Under the pieces are notes generated by a model that saw only the letters and a list, made by a program, of their open reading frames with translations, was not told the origin of the DNA and did no database searches. Position numbers and translations under genes: made by a program. Of a stretch of DNA of 64,000 bases, positions 1-9,368 are shown one piece after another. This DNA is from Alphaproteobacteria bacterium (lineage in GTDB: Bacteria; Pseudomonadota; Alphaproteobacteria; JANSWW01), in contig JANSWW010000012.1 in NCBI GenBank assembly GCA_024743275.1, positions 78,317-142,316 of the forward strand. The letters are read 5' to 3'. The first letter of the stretch is position 1; every line of letters starts with the position of its first letter.

Positions 1-2
1 TC

Positions 3-1331
3 CGTTTCGCGCCGAGCCCCACCGGCCAGATCCACCTCGGCAACACCTTTATCGCCCTGGTGAACTGGCTGCATGCCCGCAAGACCGGCGGCGATTTCCT
101 GCTGCGGATGGACGACACCGACGTCGAACGGTCGACCGTCGAGTATATGGAGGGGATCAAGGCCGATCTGACCTGGCTCGGTCTCGACTGGGATCGTTAT
201 GAACAGCAGTCCCTTCGCACCGACCGCTATGACGCGGCGGCGGAAAAGCTCAAGCAAATGGGCCGGCTCTATCCCTGCTACGAGACGCCGGAGGAATTGG
301 GCCTGAAACGGAAGGCGCAGCTCAACGCCGGCCGGCCGCCGGTCTACGACCGCGCCGCCCTCAAGTTGACCGACGCCGAGCGGGCCGCCTTCGAGGCCGA
401 CGGCCGGAAACCCCATTGGCGTTTCAAGCTCGACCAGGTGGTGGTGTCCTGGACCGATATGACCGCCGGCCCGCAGCATTACGATCTCGGCTCGGTCAGC
501 GACCCGGTCCTGATCCGTGAGAACGGCATTCCGGTCTACACGCTCGCCAGTGTCGTCGACGATGGCGAGATGGGCGTGACCGACGTCATCCGCGGCCATG
601 ACCATCTGCCGAACCAGGCGGTGCAGATGCAGCTTCTGGAGGCGCTCGGCTTCGATCAGCCGAAGACCGCCCATCTGCCGCTGTTGATGGGGATGGACGG
701 CAAGCCGCTGTCGAAACGCCTCGACTCGAACGCGGTTTCGGGTCTGCGCGGGCTCGGCTTCGAACCCCAGGCGGTGACCTCCCTGCTGCTCTGCCTGGGT
801 CAGGGCGACGCGCCGGAGCCGATCATTACCATGGACGCCCTGGTGGAGGCCTTCGATCTCGGCAATTTCGGTCGGGCGACTCCGAAATTCGCCCTCGACG
901 ACATGAAGACGATGAACGGCCGGGTACTCCATGCCCTGGCCTACGAGGCGGTCGCCGACCGCCTCACGGACATGGGCATCGAGGGCGGGGCCGCGTTCTG
1001 GGAAGTCGCCCGGAACAATGTCACTTTCCTCACCGATGCCAAGGAATGGTGGGAGGTGATCAAGGGTCCCATCGAGCCGCAGATCGATTCAGACGACGTC
1101 GCCTTCATGATGGAGGCCTCGGGCCTGTTCCCGGACGGCGAGGTCACCGGCCAGACCTGGGATATCTGGACCAAAGAGGTCAAGGAGGCGACGGGCCGCA
1201 AGGGCAAGACCCTGTTCAAGCCGCTGCGTCTGGCCTTGACCGCCCGGGATCACGGGCCGGAGCTCAAGGATCTTTTGCCCCTCATCGGTCGGGACCGATG
1301 TCTGGCGCGGCTCACCGGCGATTTCGCCTGA
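3..1331 (+). CDS. gltX: Glutamyl-tRNA synthetase, 5' end cut by window edge
   Basis: Class I aminoacyl-tRNA synthetase that charges tRNA-Glu in the cytoplasm. The frame is open from base 3, and the first visible residues [15 protein letters not shown] contain the HIGH-type ATP-binding motif (HLGN), which sits near residue 10-20 in this family, so only a few codons are missing. The KMSKS-type loop appears as PLSKR near visible residue 235. About 442 residues are present, matching the usual length. The length and divergent C-terminal part fit the second GluRS type common in alphaproteobacteria, which can act in the tRNA-Gln transamidation route; that role is an inference. cysS follows after about 35 bases on the same strand, so the two are probably co-transcribed. 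Confidence 0.95.
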   Translation, partial: RFAPSPTGQIHLGNTFIALVNWLHARKTGGDFLLRMDDTDVERSTVEYMEGIKADLTWLGLDWDRYEQQSLRTDRYDAAAEKLKQMGRLYPCYETPEELGLKRKAQLNAGRPPVYDRAALKLTDAERAAFEADGRKPHWRFKLDQVVVSWTDMTAGPQHYDLGSVSDPVLIRENGIPVYTLASVVDDGEMGVTDVIRGHDHLPNQAVQMQLLEALGFDQPKTAHLPLLMGMDGKPLSKRLDSNAVSGLRGLGFEPQAVTSLLLCLGQGDAPEPIITMDALVEAFDLGNFGRATPKFALDDMKTMNGRVLHALAYEAVADRLTDMGIEGGAAFWEVARNNVTFLTDAKEWWEVIKGPIEPQIDSDDVAFMMEASGLFPDGEVTGQTWDIWTKEVKEATGRKGKTLFKPLRLALTARDHGPELKDLLPLIGRDRCLARLTGDFA

Positions 1332-1366
1332 CCCGCCCCCAGACTCCACAGACCGAGGAGGCCGGC

Positions 1367-2752
1367 ATGACCGCCCTCACCCTGAAATTCCACAATACGC
1401 TCACCCGGCGGAAGGAAGACTTCACGCCGATCGATCCGGACCGGGTCCGCATGTATGTCTGCGGCCCGACGGTCTATGACTACGCCCATATCGGCAACGC
1501 CCGCCCGGCGGTCGTCTTCGACGTGCTCTACCGGCTGCTGCGCCATGTCTACGGGCCGGACCATGTGACCTATGCCCGGAACATCACCGATATCGACGAC
1601 AAGATCATGGCCCGCTCGAAAGAAAGCGGTGAAAGCGTCGCCTCGATCACTAGGAGGACGGCCCAACAATACGTCGACGACATGGCCGCGCTCGGCGTCA
1701 TGGAGATGGATGTCCAGCCGCGTGCCACCGATCATGTCGGCGAGATGATCGATCTGATGCGGGTGTTGATCGACAAGGGCCACGCCTACGCGGCGGAGGG
1801 GCATGTCCTGTTCGACGTCCCGTCCATGCCCCGTTACGGGGAGTTGTCGCGGCGCAGCCAGGACGAGATCATCGCCGGCGCCCGGGTCGACGTCGCCCCC
1901 TACAAACGCAATCCAAGCGACTTCGTCCTCTGGAAACCCTCCGCCGACGACCAGCCCGGTTGGGACAGCCCCTGGGGACGGGGCCGTCCGGGCTGGCATA
2001 TCGAGTGCTCGGCCATGGCGGCAGAGCATCTCGGCAAGACCTTCGACATCCATGGCGGCGGCCAGGATCTGGTGTTCCCGCACCATGAGAACGAGATCGC
2101 CCAGTCGGTGTGCGCCCACGGCACCGAGCGGATGGCGAACTATTGGCTGCACAACGGCTTCATCAACATCGATAAGGAAAAGATGTCGAAGTCTCTCGGG
2201 AACTTCGTCACCGTTCATGACCTGCTCGAAGAGCATCCGGGCGAGGCAATCCGTCTGGGCCTGCTGAGCGCGCAGTACCGGCAGCCCCTGAGCTGGTCGG
2301 ACGCGCTTATCCGCGAGCAGAAGGCCGTTCTCGACCGGCTCTACCGGGCGCTTGAGGGCATGCCGGGAACCGAGGCGGCGTTGCCGGACGAGGCGGTGTT
2401 GTCGGCTTTGGCGGACGATCTCAACACACCGGCGGCCCTGGCGCGGATGCACGAGCTCGCAACCGCGATCAACAAGGCATCGGCAACGGAGAAGCCGTCC
2501 CTGCAGGCCAAACTGAAAGCGTCGGGATATCTTCTGGGCATTCTGCAGCAGGACCCTGAGGCCTGGTTCAAGGGTGCCCCCCAGGAAGCGGGCGGCCTGT
2601 CGGACGCCGACATCGAGGCGATGATCACCGGCCGGGCCGATGCGCGGAAGGCAAAGGATTTCGCCGAGGCGGACCGGATCCGCGACGCCCTGACCGCGGC
2701 CGGGATCGTCCTGGAGGATGGCCCTGCCGGCACGACTTGGCGCCGCCAATGA
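1367..2752 (+). CDS. cysS: Cysteinyl-tRNA synthetase
   Basis: Monomeric class I synthetase that charges tRNA-Cys. The 461 residues show the N-terminal [16 protein letters not shown] (zinc-binding Cys plus HIGH motif), further zinc ligands in HIECSAMA and the FPHHENE segment, and the KMSKSLGNF loop. The length equals the family norm. I chose the ATG at 1367 because GAGGAG lies just upstream and the protein then begins ...[14 protein letters not shown], typical for CysRS; the frame is open further upstream only because it crosses gltX. It follows gltX closely, making a small tRNA-charging unit. Confidence 0.97.
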   Translation: MTALTLKFHNTLTRRKEDFTPIDPDRVRMYVCGPTVYDYAHIGNARPAVVFDVLYRLLRHVYGPDHVTYARNITDIDDKIMARSKESGESVASITRRTAQQYVDDMAALGVMEMDVQPRATDHVGEMIDLMRVLIDKGHAYAAEGHVLFDVPSMPRYGELSRRSQDEIIAGARVDVAPYKRNPSDFVLWKPSADDQPGWDSPWGRGRPGWHIECSAMAAEHLGKTFDIHGGGQDLVFPHHENEIAQSVCAHGTERMANYWLHNGFINIDKEKMSKSLGNFVTVHDLLEEHPGEAIRLGLLSAQYRQPLSWSDALIREQKAVLDRLYRALEGMPGTEAALPDEAVLSALADDLNTPAALARMHELATAINKASATEKPSLQAKLKASGYLLGILQQDPEAWFKGAPQEAGGLSDADIEAMITGRADARKAKDFAEADRIRDALTAAGIVLEDGPAGTTWRRQ

Positions 2753-2770
2753 ATTGTTAAAAAACAACCA

Positions 2771-2799
2771 TTGATCGCTTCCAAACCACTCTTCATACT
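2771..2799 (+). promoter_or_regulatory. Candidate sigma70 promoter for the 494-aa membrane protein
   Basis: TTGATC (2771-2776) and CATACT (2794-2799) are separated by exactly 17 bases, in an AT-richer patch between cysS and the next gene. Each hexamer matches the consensus at four of six positions. Confidence 0.45.
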
Positions 2800-2831
2800 T
2801 CCGAGGGAGTTCATGGGGAGCATACGCAGTG

Positions 2832-4316
2832 ATGCGACTGGGGCAAGTGTGTCGGCTTTTTTGGATTGTCGCCCTGATCGCGGTCACGCTTGTCTGGGGC
2901 CGAGGCACCCATGCCGACGACAATACCCGCGATAATACCGGCGACAGGGCCGACATGTCCCTCATCGCGGCGCGCGACACCGCCGGCCAGATCGCGGCGG
3001 CGTATCCCTTGGACGGACCCGTTGCCGGTCAGGGCAGACACACCGCCTTCCGGCTGCCAGGAACGCCCCCGGGCAAGGGTGAAACGCTCGACGTCTATTT
3101 CGGCCTCGGCGATTCGGTCGAGACTCTCCGCCGCGTAACGGTCCTGACCTGGTCCGACGACGGGAGCGGGGGCGGCAGGGTGAGCCTTGTCGTGCCGTCC
3201 CCGGAGATCGACATCGCCCAGGGCGAGGTGATGGCCGATATCGATCTTTTCTTCGTCCATCGCGACGCGCCAAACCCCACATCGGGCCAAACAACCGGAA
3301 CGGCTTCAGGGGCGTCATCAGGGGCGTCATCAGGGGTAGCAACAGTGTTTCGCGGCGACCTTGGCGTGACTTCGCCTTTGCAAGGCCGTGTCTTCGCGTT
3401 CGGCTCGGTGGCGCTTCTCTACGCGATGGTCGCCATCGGACTGTACGCGCGGCGGCGCGGCACCCCCAACCACACGGAAACGGCCGGGGCGGAGGCCGTG
3501 TCGTTGATCGCATCCTTCAGTCCCCTTCAGATCATCCGGTCCCGCGAAGGGACCGCCAGCCTGTCCAGCTTCCAGATCCTGGCCTTCACCCTGATCATCG
3601 GCGGCTTGCTCGCCTATGCGCTGTGGCTGACCCATTCGCTGTCCGACCTGTCAGACGATCTGATGGTCCTACTGGGCATCGCCGGCGGCGGCGGCCTGGT
3701 TGCCAAGGGCGTGGCCGACAATGTCGGAAAGATCAGCGCGCGGAACTGGGCCTTCTTGGTGCGCAACCAATGGCTCACGCAAGACGCGGCGCCGGTAAAG
3801 GCGGCCCGGCTGTCGGATCTCGTGATGCGGGACGGCCGGGTCGATCTATTTCGCCTGCAGAACCTGTTGTTCACCGTCCTGGTCGGTGTCTCGCTGTTCA
3901 TGCAGGAGGTCGGGGGCTTGGCGGAATACGAGATACCGCCAGCGATCTTCGGCCTTCTGGGTCTGTCGCAGATCGCCTATGTCGGGGGCAAGGCCGTCGG
4001 AAACGACATGATCACGGCCCTCGACACCGCCCTCACGACCCTGCAGGCGAAACAGCAGGCCCTGTTGAAGGCGGCGGGCGGGTCGGTGCTGTCCGGGACC
4101 GCCGCGAGCCAGCTTGAAAGGATGTCCACCGCCTACCCGGCGCAATGGCAGGATTTCAGGGCGGCGGAGCAAACCGCCGAGGAATTGACCCGGGCGACCT
4201 TCCCCGCATCCAGGCCCCGGGATCTCGGCCCCGAGGCCTTCGGGCTCGTCGATCGACCCGACACGCCGGACACACCCGCCGTTCCACCCCCGACCCCTCA
4301 ATCTGCCGCGACCTGA
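2832..4316 (+). CDS. Membrane protein with signal peptide, unknown function
   Basis: A 494-residue protein that I cannot name. It starts with a clear signal peptide (hydrophobic LFWIVALIAVTLVW, then Ala-Asp cleavage region). An extracytoplasmic domain of about 150 residues ends in a Ser/Gly/Ala-rich linker built by a 12-bp DNA repeat. Then come about five membrane segments (near FAFGSVALLYAMVAIGLYA, FQILAFTLIIGGLLAYAL, LMVLLGIAGGGGLVAKG, LLFTVLVGVSLFMQEVGG and IFGLLGLSQIAYVGGKA) and a cytoplasmic tail. The pattern of a 'SxxSFQ' helix, a 'LLGIAGGG' helix, a second 'RLQNLLFTVLVG' helix and a final 'GLLGLSQIAYVGGK' helix resembles a widespread uncharacterised bacterial membrane family with two FQ-type helices and two GIS-type helices; this is from memory. 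Start: ATG at 2832 with GGGGAG upstream; a GTG at 2829 is an equal alternative. It stands alone between cysS and cimA. Confidence 0.8.
   Translation: MRLGQVCRLFWIVALIAVTLVWGRGTHADDNTRDNTGDRADMSLIAARDTAGQIAAAYPLDGPVAGQGRHTAFRLPGTPPGKGETLDVYFGLGDSVETLRRVTVLTWSDDGSGGGRVSLVVPSPEIDIAQGEVMADIDLFFVHRDAPNPTSGQTTGTASGASSGASSGVATVFRGDLGVTSPLQGRVFAFGSVALLYAMVAIGLYARRRGTPNHTETAGAEAVSLIASFSPLQIIRSREGTASLSSFQILAFTLIIGGLLAYALWLTHSLSDLSDDLMVLLGIAGGGGLVAKGVADNVGKISARNWAFLVRNQWLTQDAAPVKAARLSDLVMRDGRVDLFRLQNLLFTVLVGVSLFMQEVGGLAEYEIPPAIFGLLGLSQIAYVGGKAVGNDMITALDTALTTLQAKQQALLKAAGGSVLSGTAASQLERMSTAYPAQWQDFRAAEQTAEELTRATFPASRPRDLGPEAFGLVDRPDTPDTPAVPPPTPQSAAT
3311..3334 (+). repeat. Two perfect 12-bp tandem units inside a coding region
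   Basis: GGCGTCATCAGG occurs twice in tandem and a partial third unit follows. In frame it adds the Gly-Ala-Ser-Ser linker of the preceding membrane protein. See the other 12- and 15-bp arrays in this window. Confidence 0.8.
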
Positions 4317-4403
4317 TTTCCCTCAAAGCAGTGCTTGAAGCGTCGGCGCCGGACAGGCATTGTGCGGCGCCTTCCAGATGTATTGCTAATGTATTGAAAA
4401 GCC

Positions 4404-6008
4404 ATGAGCGACCGGATCTTCCTTTTCGACACCACCCTTAGGGATGGCGGTCAGACCCAGGGCGTCGATTTCTCCGCCGCCGACAAGAGGGCCATCGCCG
4501 AGGCCCTGGACGCTTTCGGGATAGACTATGTCGAGGGCGGCTGGCCGGGGGCGAACCCGACCGATGACGCCTTCTTCGCCGCCCCGCCGGCCCTGGAGAC
4601 GGCCAAGCTGGTCGCCTTCGGGATGACGCGGCGGCCGGGCCGGTCCGTCGACAACGACCCGGGCCTGTCGGCCGTGCTCAATCAGGGGGCGGGAGCAGCC
4701 TGCCTTGTCGCCAAGACCTGGGACTTCCATGTCACCGACGCGATCAACACGACGCCGGAGGAGAACCTCTCCATGATCGGCGAGTCGATCGAGCGGGCCA
4801 CCGCGAAACTCGGCGAGGCGATGCTGGATGCCGAGCATTTCTTCGACGGCTACAAGGCCAATCCGGACTATGCGCTGTCCTGCCTGGAAACGGCTTATGA
4901 GGCCGGCGCCCGCTGGATGGTGCTGTGCGACACCAATGGCGGCTGCCTGCCCGGCGAAATCCACGAGATCGTCGCGGCGGTCGCCAAACGGCTGCCCGGC
5001 GACCGGCTCGGGATCCATTGCCATGACGACACCGGCAACGCGGTCGCCAACAGCCTCGCCGCGGTGGACGCCGGCGTCCGCCAGATCCAGGGCACGCTCA
5101 ACGGCCTGGGCGAGCGCTGCGGCAACGCCAACATCATCACCTGCATGGCCAATCTCGGCCTGAAGACCGACTACGACATCGGCATCCCGACGGAGAAGCT
5201 CAGCGGCCTGCGCGGTCTCTCCCGGCTGTTGGACGAGCGCCTCAACCGACCGAGCGCCCGCCAGGCGCCCTATGTCGGCGACAGCGCCTTCGCCCACAAG
5301 GGCGGGCTGCATGTCTCGGCGATCGAGAAGAACCCGGCGCTCTACGAGCATGTGACGCCGGAAAGCGTGGGCAATCACCGCACCATCGTGGTCTCGGATC
5401 AGGCCGGCCGGTCGAACATCCTGTCCCGCTTCAAGGAGATCGGGATCGAGATCGATCCGAAGGATCCGGACGTTTTCAAGCTGGTCGATCTCGTCAAGCG
5501 GCGGGAGCATGACGGCTACGCCTATGACGGCGCCGAGGCGAGCTTCGAACTGCTCGCCCGGCGGATGCTGCAGCATGTGCCGAGCTATTTCTCCCTCGAC
5601 AGTTTCCGGGTGATGGACGAACGCCGCTTCGACGGCGCGAAAGACGCGGTCAGCATCTGCGAGGCGACGGTGATGGTCCGGGTCGGCGAGACGGTCCGCC
5701 ACGAGGTCGCGGTCGGCAACGGCCCGGTCAACGCCGCCGATATCGCACTGAGAAAGGCGCTGACGCCGTTCTATCGGGAACTCGCCGACCTGACCCTGAC
5801 CGACTACAAGGTCCGCATCCTGAATTCGAGCGACGGCACCAGGGCGGTGACCAGGGTGATGATCGAAACCAGCGACGCCGACGGCAATCGCTGGAACACG
5901 GTGGGAGTCTCGGCCAACATCCTCGATGCATCGGTGGATGCGCTGATGGATTCCCTCGTCTATAAGCTGTTCCGCGACGGCGCCGCCCTTCCCGGCGGCC
6001 AGGACTAG
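4404..6008 (+). CDS. cimA: (R)-citramalate synthase
   Basis: Condenses acetyl-CoA with pyruvate to (R)-citramalate, the first step of the threonine-independent route to isoleucine. The 534 residues open with FDTTLRDGGQTQGVDFS, the HMGL-like metal and substrate motif. They contain the HCHDDTGNAVANS-like metal site and have a C-terminal LeuA-type dimerisation and allosteric domain (about residues 400-530) that usually senses isoleucine. GGQTQGV and the overall length separate CimA from 2-isopropylmalate synthase and homocitrate synthase. It is followed 31 bases later by trmJ. No attenuator-like leader was seen upstream. Confidence 0.92.
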   Translation: MSDRIFLFDTTLRDGGQTQGVDFSAADKRAIAEALDAFGIDYVEGGWPGANPTDDAFFAAPPALETAKLVAFGMTRRPGRSVDNDPGLSAVLNQGAGAACLVAKTWDFHVTDAINTTPEENLSMIGESIERATAKLGEAMLDAEHFFDGYKANPDYALSCLETAYEAGARWMVLCDTNGGCLPGEIHEIVAAVAKRLPGDRLGIHCHDDTGNAVANSLAAVDAGVRQIQGTLNGLGERCGNANIITCMANLGLKTDYDIGIPTEKLSGLRGLSRLLDERLNRPSARQAPYVGDSAFAHKGGLHVSAIEKNPALYEHVTPESVGNHRTIVVSDQAGRSNILSRFKEIGIEIDPKDPDVFKLVDLVKRREHDGYAYDGAEASFELLARRMLQHVPSYFSLDSFRVMDERRFDGAKDAVSICEATVMVRVGETVRHEVAVGNGPVNAADIALRKALTPFYRELADLTLTDYKVRILNSSDGTRAVTRVMIETSDADGNRWNTVGVSANILDASVDALMDSLVYKLFRDGAALPGGQD

Positions 6009-6039
6009 ACGACGCTCCGAATAGAATCAGGATAAGGAA

Positions 6040-6828
6040 GTGGCAGGTACGGACAGCACGCAGACGGGGCCTCGGACCCCGGCGGACGCCCCGGCGATCA
6101 TCCTCGTCGCCCCTCAATTGGGCGAAAACATCGGCACGGCGGCCCGCGCCATGGGCAATACGGGCCTCTCGGATCTCCGCCTCGTCAACCCACGGGATGG
6201 CTGGCCCAGCGACAAGGCCCGCGCGGCGGCCAGCGGCGCCGACTGGGTGATCGACGGCGCCCGGGTCTATGACAGCACCGACGCGGCCGTCGCGGATCTG
6301 ACCCATGTCTTCGCGACGACGGCGCGCAGCCGCTTCATGATGAAGCCGGTGCTGACGCCGAAGACCGCCGCCACGGAGATCCGGCAGGAGGCCGCGCGCG
6401 GCGGGAAATGCGGCATCCTGTTCGGCCCGGAGCGGACCGGTCTCGACAACGAGGATCTGGTCAGGGCCAACGGCCTGGTGACCATTCCGCTCAACCCCGG
6501 CTTCACCAGCCTGAACCTCGCCATGGCCGTGCTGCTGATCGGGTATGAATGGTGGTCGGCGGGCGACGCGACACCGGACCGGGAGATCTCCGGCGGGCAT
6601 ATGCCGGCGACGCGGGAGGAATTCCGGAATTTCATGGACCGGCTGACCGAGCGGCTGGACGAGACGGGCTTCCTGCGCGAGGGGGACCTCGCCCCGACCA
6701 CGGTCCGGAACCTCACCAACCTGTTCCAGCGCGCGGAACTGTCGGCCCATGAGATCAACACGCTCCACGGCATGATCAAATACCTCCAGCGCACCGCCCT
6801 GCCACCGGAAAAACGCAAGAAGGGGTGA
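6040..6828 (+). CDS. trmJ: SPOUT RNA methyltransferase, TrmJ-like
   Basis: A SpoU-type (SPOUT knot) 2'-O-methyltransferase, probably acting on residue 32 of the tRNA anticodon loop. Visible motifs are APQLGENIGTAARAMGN near the N-terminus, CGILFGPERTGLDNEDL in the middle and IPLNPGFTSLNLAMAV forming the knotted SAM site. The 262 residues match TrmJ. The start is GTG at 6040 with AAGGAAG directly upstream; no ATG gives the complete first motif. It may be co-transcribed with cimA (31-base gap). Two hairpins of a dispersed repeat follow it. The exact target nucleotide is inferred from the family. Confidence 0.88.
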   Translation: MAGTDSTQTGPRTPADAPAIILVAPQLGENIGTAARAMGNTGLSDLRLVNPRDGWPSDKARAAASGADWVIDGARVYDSTDAAVADLTHVFATTARSRFMMKPVLTPKTAATEIRQEAARGGKCGILFGPERTGLDNEDLVRANGLVTIPLNPGFTSLNLAMAVLLIGYEWWSAGDATPDREISGGHMPATREEFRNFMDRLTERLDETGFLREGDLAPTTVRNLTNLFQRAELSAHEINTLHGMIKYLQRTALPPEKRKKG

Positions 6829-6935
6829 TCCCCTCACCCGGCGCATTCCATTCACCGACCTCTCCCACGGGAGAGGTGGACACGAAGCCCACCAGTCTTC
6901 CCTCTCCCTGGGGAGAGGGGCAGGATGAGGGGATT
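6829..6935. repeat. Two dispersed-repeat hairpins between trmJ and rpsD
   Basis: Two inverted repeats: ACCTCTCCCACGGGAGAGGT at 6858-6877 and CCCTCTCCCTGGGGAGAGGG at 6900-6919. The second is identical to a copy at 63939-63958, and related hairpins lie near 22164 and 56259. They resemble short REP-like intergenic elements. They may also serve to end trmJ transcription, although no T-run follows. Confidence 0.7.
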
Positions 6936-6945
6936 AGAAGAGCGT

Positions 6946-6973
6946 TTGACTCTGCGGAAAACCCCTGTATAAC
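6946..6973 (+). promoter_or_regulatory. Sigma70-type promoter of rpsD
   Basis: TTGACT (6946-6951) and TATAAC (6968-6973) with a 16-base spacer, both five of six to consensus. It implies a leader of about 130 bases before the rpsD ATG. That leader contains short GC hairpins (around 6984-6997 and 7026-7044), which could be a binding site for S4 feedback; the latter is speculation. Confidence 0.7.
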
Positions 6974-7110
6974 CCCGGCTTCATCCCGCAAACGCGGGCT
7001 GTCGGCGTTTGTCCGATGGCCACGGTCCCCGGTCCTTCCGGGGGGCTGAGCGGGCAAGACCAAACCCGAAGGGCACGCGGCAAACGCGGCCCGTCAAAAG
7101 GAGTGACATC

Positions 7111-7725
7111 ATGGCCAAGCGTGAGCAGGCTAAATATAAAATCGATCGCCGCCTCGGGGTGAACCTCTGGGGCCGCCCGAAATCCCCGATCAACAAGCGC
7201 GAATACGGCCCCGGCCAGCACGGCCAGCGCCGCAAGAAGCCCTCCGACTTCGGCACCCAGCTGATGGCCAAGCAGAAGCTGAAGGGTGTTTACGGCAACA
7301 TCGGCGAGAAACAGTTCCGCAAATACTACGAGGAAGCCACCCGCCAGCGCGGCGACACCGGCGAACTCCTGGTCGGCCTGCTCGAGCGCCGTCTCGACAG
7401 CGTCGTCTACCGCATGAAATTCGTCTCGACGGTCTTCGCCGCCCGCCAGTTCGTGAACCACGGCCACGTTCTGGTCAACGGCCGGCGCCTCAACATCCCG
7501 TCCTACACCGTGAAGGACGGCGACGTGATCGAGGTCCGCGAGAAGTCCCGTCAGATCCCGCAGGTCCTGGACGCGGTCGCCTCCAACGAGCGCGACGTGC
7601 CGGACTATCTGGAAGTCGACCACGACAAGATGAAGGGCACCTTCCTGCACCAGCCGAAGCTGGCCGACGTGCCCTATGCGGCGCAGATGGAACCGAATCT
7701 GGTCATCGAATACTACTCCCGTTAA
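7111..7725 (+). CDS. rpsD: 30S ribosomal protein S4
   Basis: Primary 16S rRNA-binding protein that nucleates 30S assembly. The 204 residues start [26 protein letters not shown], followed by the S4 RNA-binding domain ([15 protein letters not shown]...[13 protein letters not shown], about residues 94-130), and end [11 protein letters not shown], the standard S4 C-terminus. The ATG at 7111 has AAAAGGAG upstream; the reading frame is open further upstream without a usable start. Here rpsD is a single-gene unit with its own promoter and terminator, as is usual in alphaproteobacteria, where it is separate from the main ribosomal cluster. Confidence 0.98.
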   Translation: MAKREQAKYKIDRRLGVNLWGRPKSPINKREYGPGQHGQRRKKPSDFGTQLMAKQKLKGVYGNIGEKQFRKYYEEATRQRGDTGELLVGLLERRLDSVVYRMKFVSTVFAARQFVNHGHVLVNGRRLNIPSYTVKDGDVIEVREKSRQIPQVLDAVASNERDVPDYLEVDHDKMKGTFLHQPKLADVPYAAQMEPNLVIEYYSR

Positions 7726-7778
7726 CGACCGCGGATACCGTCGGCGGCAACCAGTCTGTCGGACGGTCGTTCTTCGAG

Positions 7779-7811
7779 CCCCGGACACAGGCCTCTGTGT
7801 TCGGGGTTTTT
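7779..7811 (+). terminator. Rho-independent terminator of rpsD
   Basis: A 12-bp stem with one G-T wobble (CCCCGGACACAG, loop GCCT, CTGTGTTCGGGG) is followed directly by TTTTT. Confidence 0.9.
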
Positions 7812-7891
7812 CGTTTCGCGAGTTTGGTGTTTCGAGCGGTCGGGTGCTAACAGGATATCCGAGGACCTCAAGACGCCAGGGACAGGATCCG

Positions 7892-8572
7892 ATGAAGATA
7901 GGGGGCGTGCCGATCTCGGAGATCAGACGGCTGTACACACGCCGCTGGTGGCGGAAGACCTATGGACAAGCGGCCGAGGATCACCTGTTGCAGGATCTCT
8001 TCGCCGAAAAGGACCGGGGCTTTTATGTCGATGTCGGAGCCTTTCACCCGCGGAAGTACTCGAACACCTATCTGCTTCACAAAAAGGGTTGGCGCGGCAT
8101 CAACATCGACACCAGCCCGGCGAAGATCGCGCTGTTCGATTTCGACCGGCCCCGGGACATTAATATCTGCACGGCGGTCGGGGCCGAATCCGGAGAGGGT
8201 ACGCTCTACAGCTTCGAGGATGGCCGGTCAGCCTTGGACACGATGGACAGGGACACGGCGCTCGAATGGGCCCACGTCTTCAATAAGACCTTTACCGAGC
8301 TTCCAATGCCGATCCGACCGCTTTCGGACGTCCTGGCGGCGCACGGCGTGACGGAAATCGATCTGCTCAACATCGATGTGGAGGGCTATGAGAGCCAGGT
8401 CCTCGCCGGCCTGGATTTCGACCGCCACAAGCCGGCCCGCATCGTCTGCGAACACCACGGAACGATTGAGGAAATCCTCGCGTCCGATGTCTATACGACG
8501 CTGAAAAACCATGGCTACCGGCTGGTCTCCTGGCACAGGATGTCGCTCATTCTGACCTTGGACGCGGGATAG
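7892..8572 (+). CDS. FkbM-family SAM-dependent methyltransferase
   Basis: A 226-residue class I methyltransferase of the FkbM type, which usually O-methylates sugars or other small polar acceptors; the substrate here is unknown. Motif I-like FYVDVGAFHPRKYSNTYLL (about residues 45-63) binds SAM. The later DLLNIDVEGYESQVLAGLD (about residues 158-176) is the hallmark 'D-E-G-x-E' FkbM segment. The ATG at 7892 gives the complete domain; upstream in-frame sequence overlaps the rpsD terminator, so it cannot be coding. No sugar-biosynthesis neighbours are present. Confidence 0.85.
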   Translation: MKIGGVPISEIRRLYTRRWWRKTYGQAAEDHLLQDLFAEKDRGFYVDVGAFHPRKYSNTYLLHKKGWRGINIDTSPAKIALFDFDRPRDINICTAVGAESGEGTLYSFEDGRSALDTMDRDTALEWAHVFNKTFTELPMPIRPLSDVLAAHGVTEIDLLNIDVEGYESQVLAGLDFDRHKPARIVCEHHGTIEEILASDVYTTLKNHGYRLVSWHRMSLILTLDAG

Positions 8573-8700
8573 GGTGTGGCCCACCAAAGGTCCAGGTCCC
8601 ACCGGTCTTCATGGCTGTTTTCACCAAACCGTCCCTTTCCCGGTGAGTGCCCTCTGGGATAGCGTGACCCATCCCAACACTCTCAGGTGAGGAGAAGGCC

Positions 8701-9357
8701 ATGAGCCTGCGCATCAATTCGACCGCCCCCGATTTCACGGCCGACACGACCGACGGGGAGATCAGCTTCCACGACTGGATCGGCGACGGCTATGCCGTGC
8801 TGTTCAGCCACCCGAAGGATTTCACACCGGTCTGCACCACCGAGCTCGGCACCATGGCCGGCCTCAAGGACGAGTTCGCCAAGCGCAACGCCAAGATCAT
8901 CGGCATCTCCGTCGATCCGATCGAAAGCCATGTGAAGTGGAAGGACGACATCAAGACCGCCACCGGCCAGGCCGTCGACTATCCGCTGATCGGCGATCCG
9001 GAGCTCAAAGTGGCGAAGGCGTACGACATGCTGCCGGAGGACATATCGGGCACCTCCGAGGGCCGCACACCGGCCGACAACGCCACCGTGCGGACCGTCT
9101 TCATCATCGGGCCGGACAAAAAGGTGAAGCTGTCGCTTACCTATCCGATGACCACGGGCCGGAATTTCGACGAGATCCTGCGGGCGCTCGATTCGATCCA
9201 GCTCACCGCCAAGCACCAGGTCGCGACTCCGGCCAACTGGAAGCAGGGCGAGGACGTGATCATCACCCCGGCCGTCTCCAACGAGGACGCCAAGGAACGC
9301 TTCGGCGACTACGAGACGGTCCTGCCCTATCTGCGCAAGACCAAGCAGCCCAAATAG
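8701..9357 (+). CDS. Peroxiredoxin, 1-Cys (Prx6) type
   Basis: Thiol peroxidase that reduces hydrogen peroxide and organic or lipid hydroperoxides. In its 218 residues the peroxidatic cysteine lies in FTPVCTTELGTMA near residue 45, and the Prx6-type C-terminal domain (TPANWKQGEDVIITPAVSN) is present. Apart from this Cys I see no partner resolving Cys, supporting the 1-Cys class. GTGAGGAGAAGG gives a strong ribosome site before the ATG. The GNAT gene follows after 11 bases, so they may be co-transcribed. Confidence 0.93.
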   Translation: MSLRINSTAPDFTADTTDGEISFHDWIGDGYAVLFSHPKDFTPVCTTELGTMAGLKDEFAKRNAKIIGISVDPIESHVKWKDDIKTATGQAVDYPLIGDPELKVAKAYDMLPEDISGTSEGRTPADNATVRTVFIIGPDKKVKLSLTYPMTTGRNFDEILRALDSIQLTAKHQVATPANWKQGEDVIITPAVSNEDAKERFGDYETVLPYLRKTKQPK

Positions 9358-9368
9358 GATCGAGCAAG

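Noticed and set aside
3..1331. LSKR instead of KMSKS in gltX as a defect
   Set aside because: GluRS commonly has a K-L/S-S-K-R version of this loop.
1250..2980. Long minus-strand frame opposite cysS
   Set aside because: Runs antisense through cysS and beyond; no recognisable protein, and cysS is certain.
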